NCBI GenBank assembly: GCA_030706285.1
Contig: JAUZOU010000158.1
Location: 1-6,955, forward strand
Source: Bacteroidota bacterium
Lineage (GTDB): Bacteria > Bacteroidota > Bacteroidia > Bacteroidales > UBA1402
Reading direction: 5' to 3'
DNA length: 6,955 bases
Shown here: positions 6,196 through 6,955 of the stretch, piece after piece
Position numbering within the stretch: the stretch's first letter is position 1
Layout: each line of letters starts with the position of its first letter
Position numbers and translations under genes: made by a program
Notes under the pieces: generated by a model
Databases searched by the model: none
What the model was told of the DNA's origin: nothing
Seen by the model: the letters and a program-made list of their open reading frames with translations, nothing else

Positions 6196-6955
6196 TGAGT
6201 CTTTTTGATAATCGCCTTAAGGCAAGACCTTCTGTCTCCGGTCTCTTGATGCTGAATTTACTGTACGTTTTGTTCTGCTTTCTGACAAGCGGTTACAGAC
6301 AAGGTGATCCGGTTTTTCCGTTATGCCCATGGTTGATGTTTAATGTTTCATGGGTATTGACATTGATGTTGCTTGGGGTCGATTTTTTGTTGTTGAAGAG
6401 GAATTACCTGAAACGGTTCATTATTTTTATTGCCAGACTGGCTGTCTTTACGCTGTTTAGCGTTTTGTTCCAATACTTGATTTCCGGATTAAAGCACCTG
6501 GTTGTTGATACCAATTTCTTTTACAGCATGCTTATCTTGCTGCTGATGGGACTTGTTACTGCTTATGGCATTGACTCGTATCTGGAGCGGACAGATAAAA
6601 AATTGGGAAAGTATGGCCGCCGGGTTATGTTGTTGGGCGGTTCAAAGAACAAATCGTTGCTAAAATCATTGGTTCAGACAAATTCAGCGCTAGGTTGCCT
6701 GTATATTTCACAAGCAGACTTGACTGCCAGGCAGGCCGGAACTTCTGATGATCTTGCCGCAGCCATCAAGCGGTTGAATATCCAGTTTGTTTTTACCGAA
6801 GAGCAGTTGTTGAGCGATCAGCTACTCTCTGTTCAAACCTGTTGCAACAGAATGGGCGTTGAACTGTGGTTGTATCCAGCTGAGGCACCTTTGTATAAAA
6901 TTGGATTTTGGAAATCGATTCACCGGCTGAATGTCAGGAGGGCACAGCCGATATC
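6195..6955 (+). CDS. Probable polyprenyl-phosphate sugar-1-phosphate transferase (WcaJ-type), N-terminal part
   Basis: An open frame runs from ATG 6195 to the right edge without a stop, giving 253 residues of an incomplete protein. Four hydrophobic segments (about 15-32, 46-66, 73-97, 108-126) are followed by a basic linker, LERTDKKLGKYGRR (130-143), and a Rossmann-like strand, VMLLGG (144-149). Further down, VELWLYPAEAPLY (222-234) resembles the 'gi-x-v-x-l-x-P' strand of the family's middle domain. This order (four helices, then a CoA-binding-like domain) is the N-terminal half of WcaJ/WbaP-type enzymes, which transfer sugar-1-phosphate to undecaprenyl phosphate and start repeat-unit synthesis. 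The catalytic bacterial sugar transferase domain should lie beyond the window and is not seen, so the assignment is by architecture and context. The nucleotide-binding loop reads GGSKNKS and is degenerate, as often in this non-catalytic domain. The start overlaps the upstream stop by one base. A different four-helix membrane protein with a Rossmann-like domain is possible. Confidence 0.75.
   Translation, partial: MSLFDNRLKARPSVSGLLMLNLLYVLFCFLTSGYRQGDPVFPLCPWLMFNVSWVLTLMLLGVDFLLLKRNYLKRFIIFIARLAVFTLFSVLFQYLISGLKHLVVDTNFFYSMLILLLMGLVTAYGIDSYLERTDKKLGKYGRRVMLLGGSKNKSLLKSLVQTNSALGCLYISQADLTARQAGTSDDLAAAIKRLNIQFVFTEEQLLSDQLLSVQTCCNRMGVELWLYPAEAPLYKIGFWKSIHRLNVRRAQPI

Overview
This window is an interior slice of a surface-polysaccharide (capsule, exopolysaccharide or O-antigen) biosynthesis locus, probably from a member of the Bacteroidota. 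The phylum call rests on an exact match to the Bacteroidota -7 promoter element TAnnTTTG at 5018-5025, generally weak Shine-Dalgarno sequences with A-rich start contexts, and a base composition in the low-to-mid 40s percent GC. It is an inference, and I cannot name a genus. All genes lie on the plus strand, and no gap between genes exceeds 200 bases.

Layout: (1) the C-terminal part of a GT2 glycosyltransferase, cut by the left edge (to 406); (2) an EpsG/Wzy-type polysaccharide polymerase (393-1622) overlapping it by 14 bases; (3) a GT4 glycosyltransferase (1636-2739); (4) a GT2 rhamnosyltransferase-like enzyme (2769-3728); (5) a second GT4 enzyme of the same broad type as (3), in distinctly AT-rich DNA (3795-4844); (6) a 196-base AT-rich gap ending in a promoter; (7) a WbaZ-like GT4 enzyme (5041 or 5056 to 6195); (8) the N-terminal 253 residues of a probable polyprenyl-phosphate sugar-1-phosphate transferase (WcaJ type), running off the right edge and joined to (7) by a TAATG stop/start overlap.

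How they work together (established for Wzx/Wzy pathways, inferred for this locus): the sugar-phosphate transferase loads the first sugar-1-phosphate onto undecaprenyl phosphate at the inner membrane. The GT2 and GT4 enzymes add further sugars one at a time on the cytoplasmic face. A Wzx flippase, not in the window, would export the lipid-linked unit, and the EpsG/Wzy protein would polymerise it. Five transferases plus the initiating enzyme suggest a repeat unit of up to about six sugars if no other transferases lie outside the window.

I found no mobile element, CRISPR array, rRNA or tRNA. The less ordinary points are the AT-rich, possibly acquired segment around gene (5), the internal promoter, homopolymer runs in the polymerase gene, and a small hairpin with an overlapping 28-codon frame at 3694-3780. 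I see no clear sign of an undescribed system; the locus looks like a strain-variable glycan cluster whose interest lies in its particular enzyme combination.
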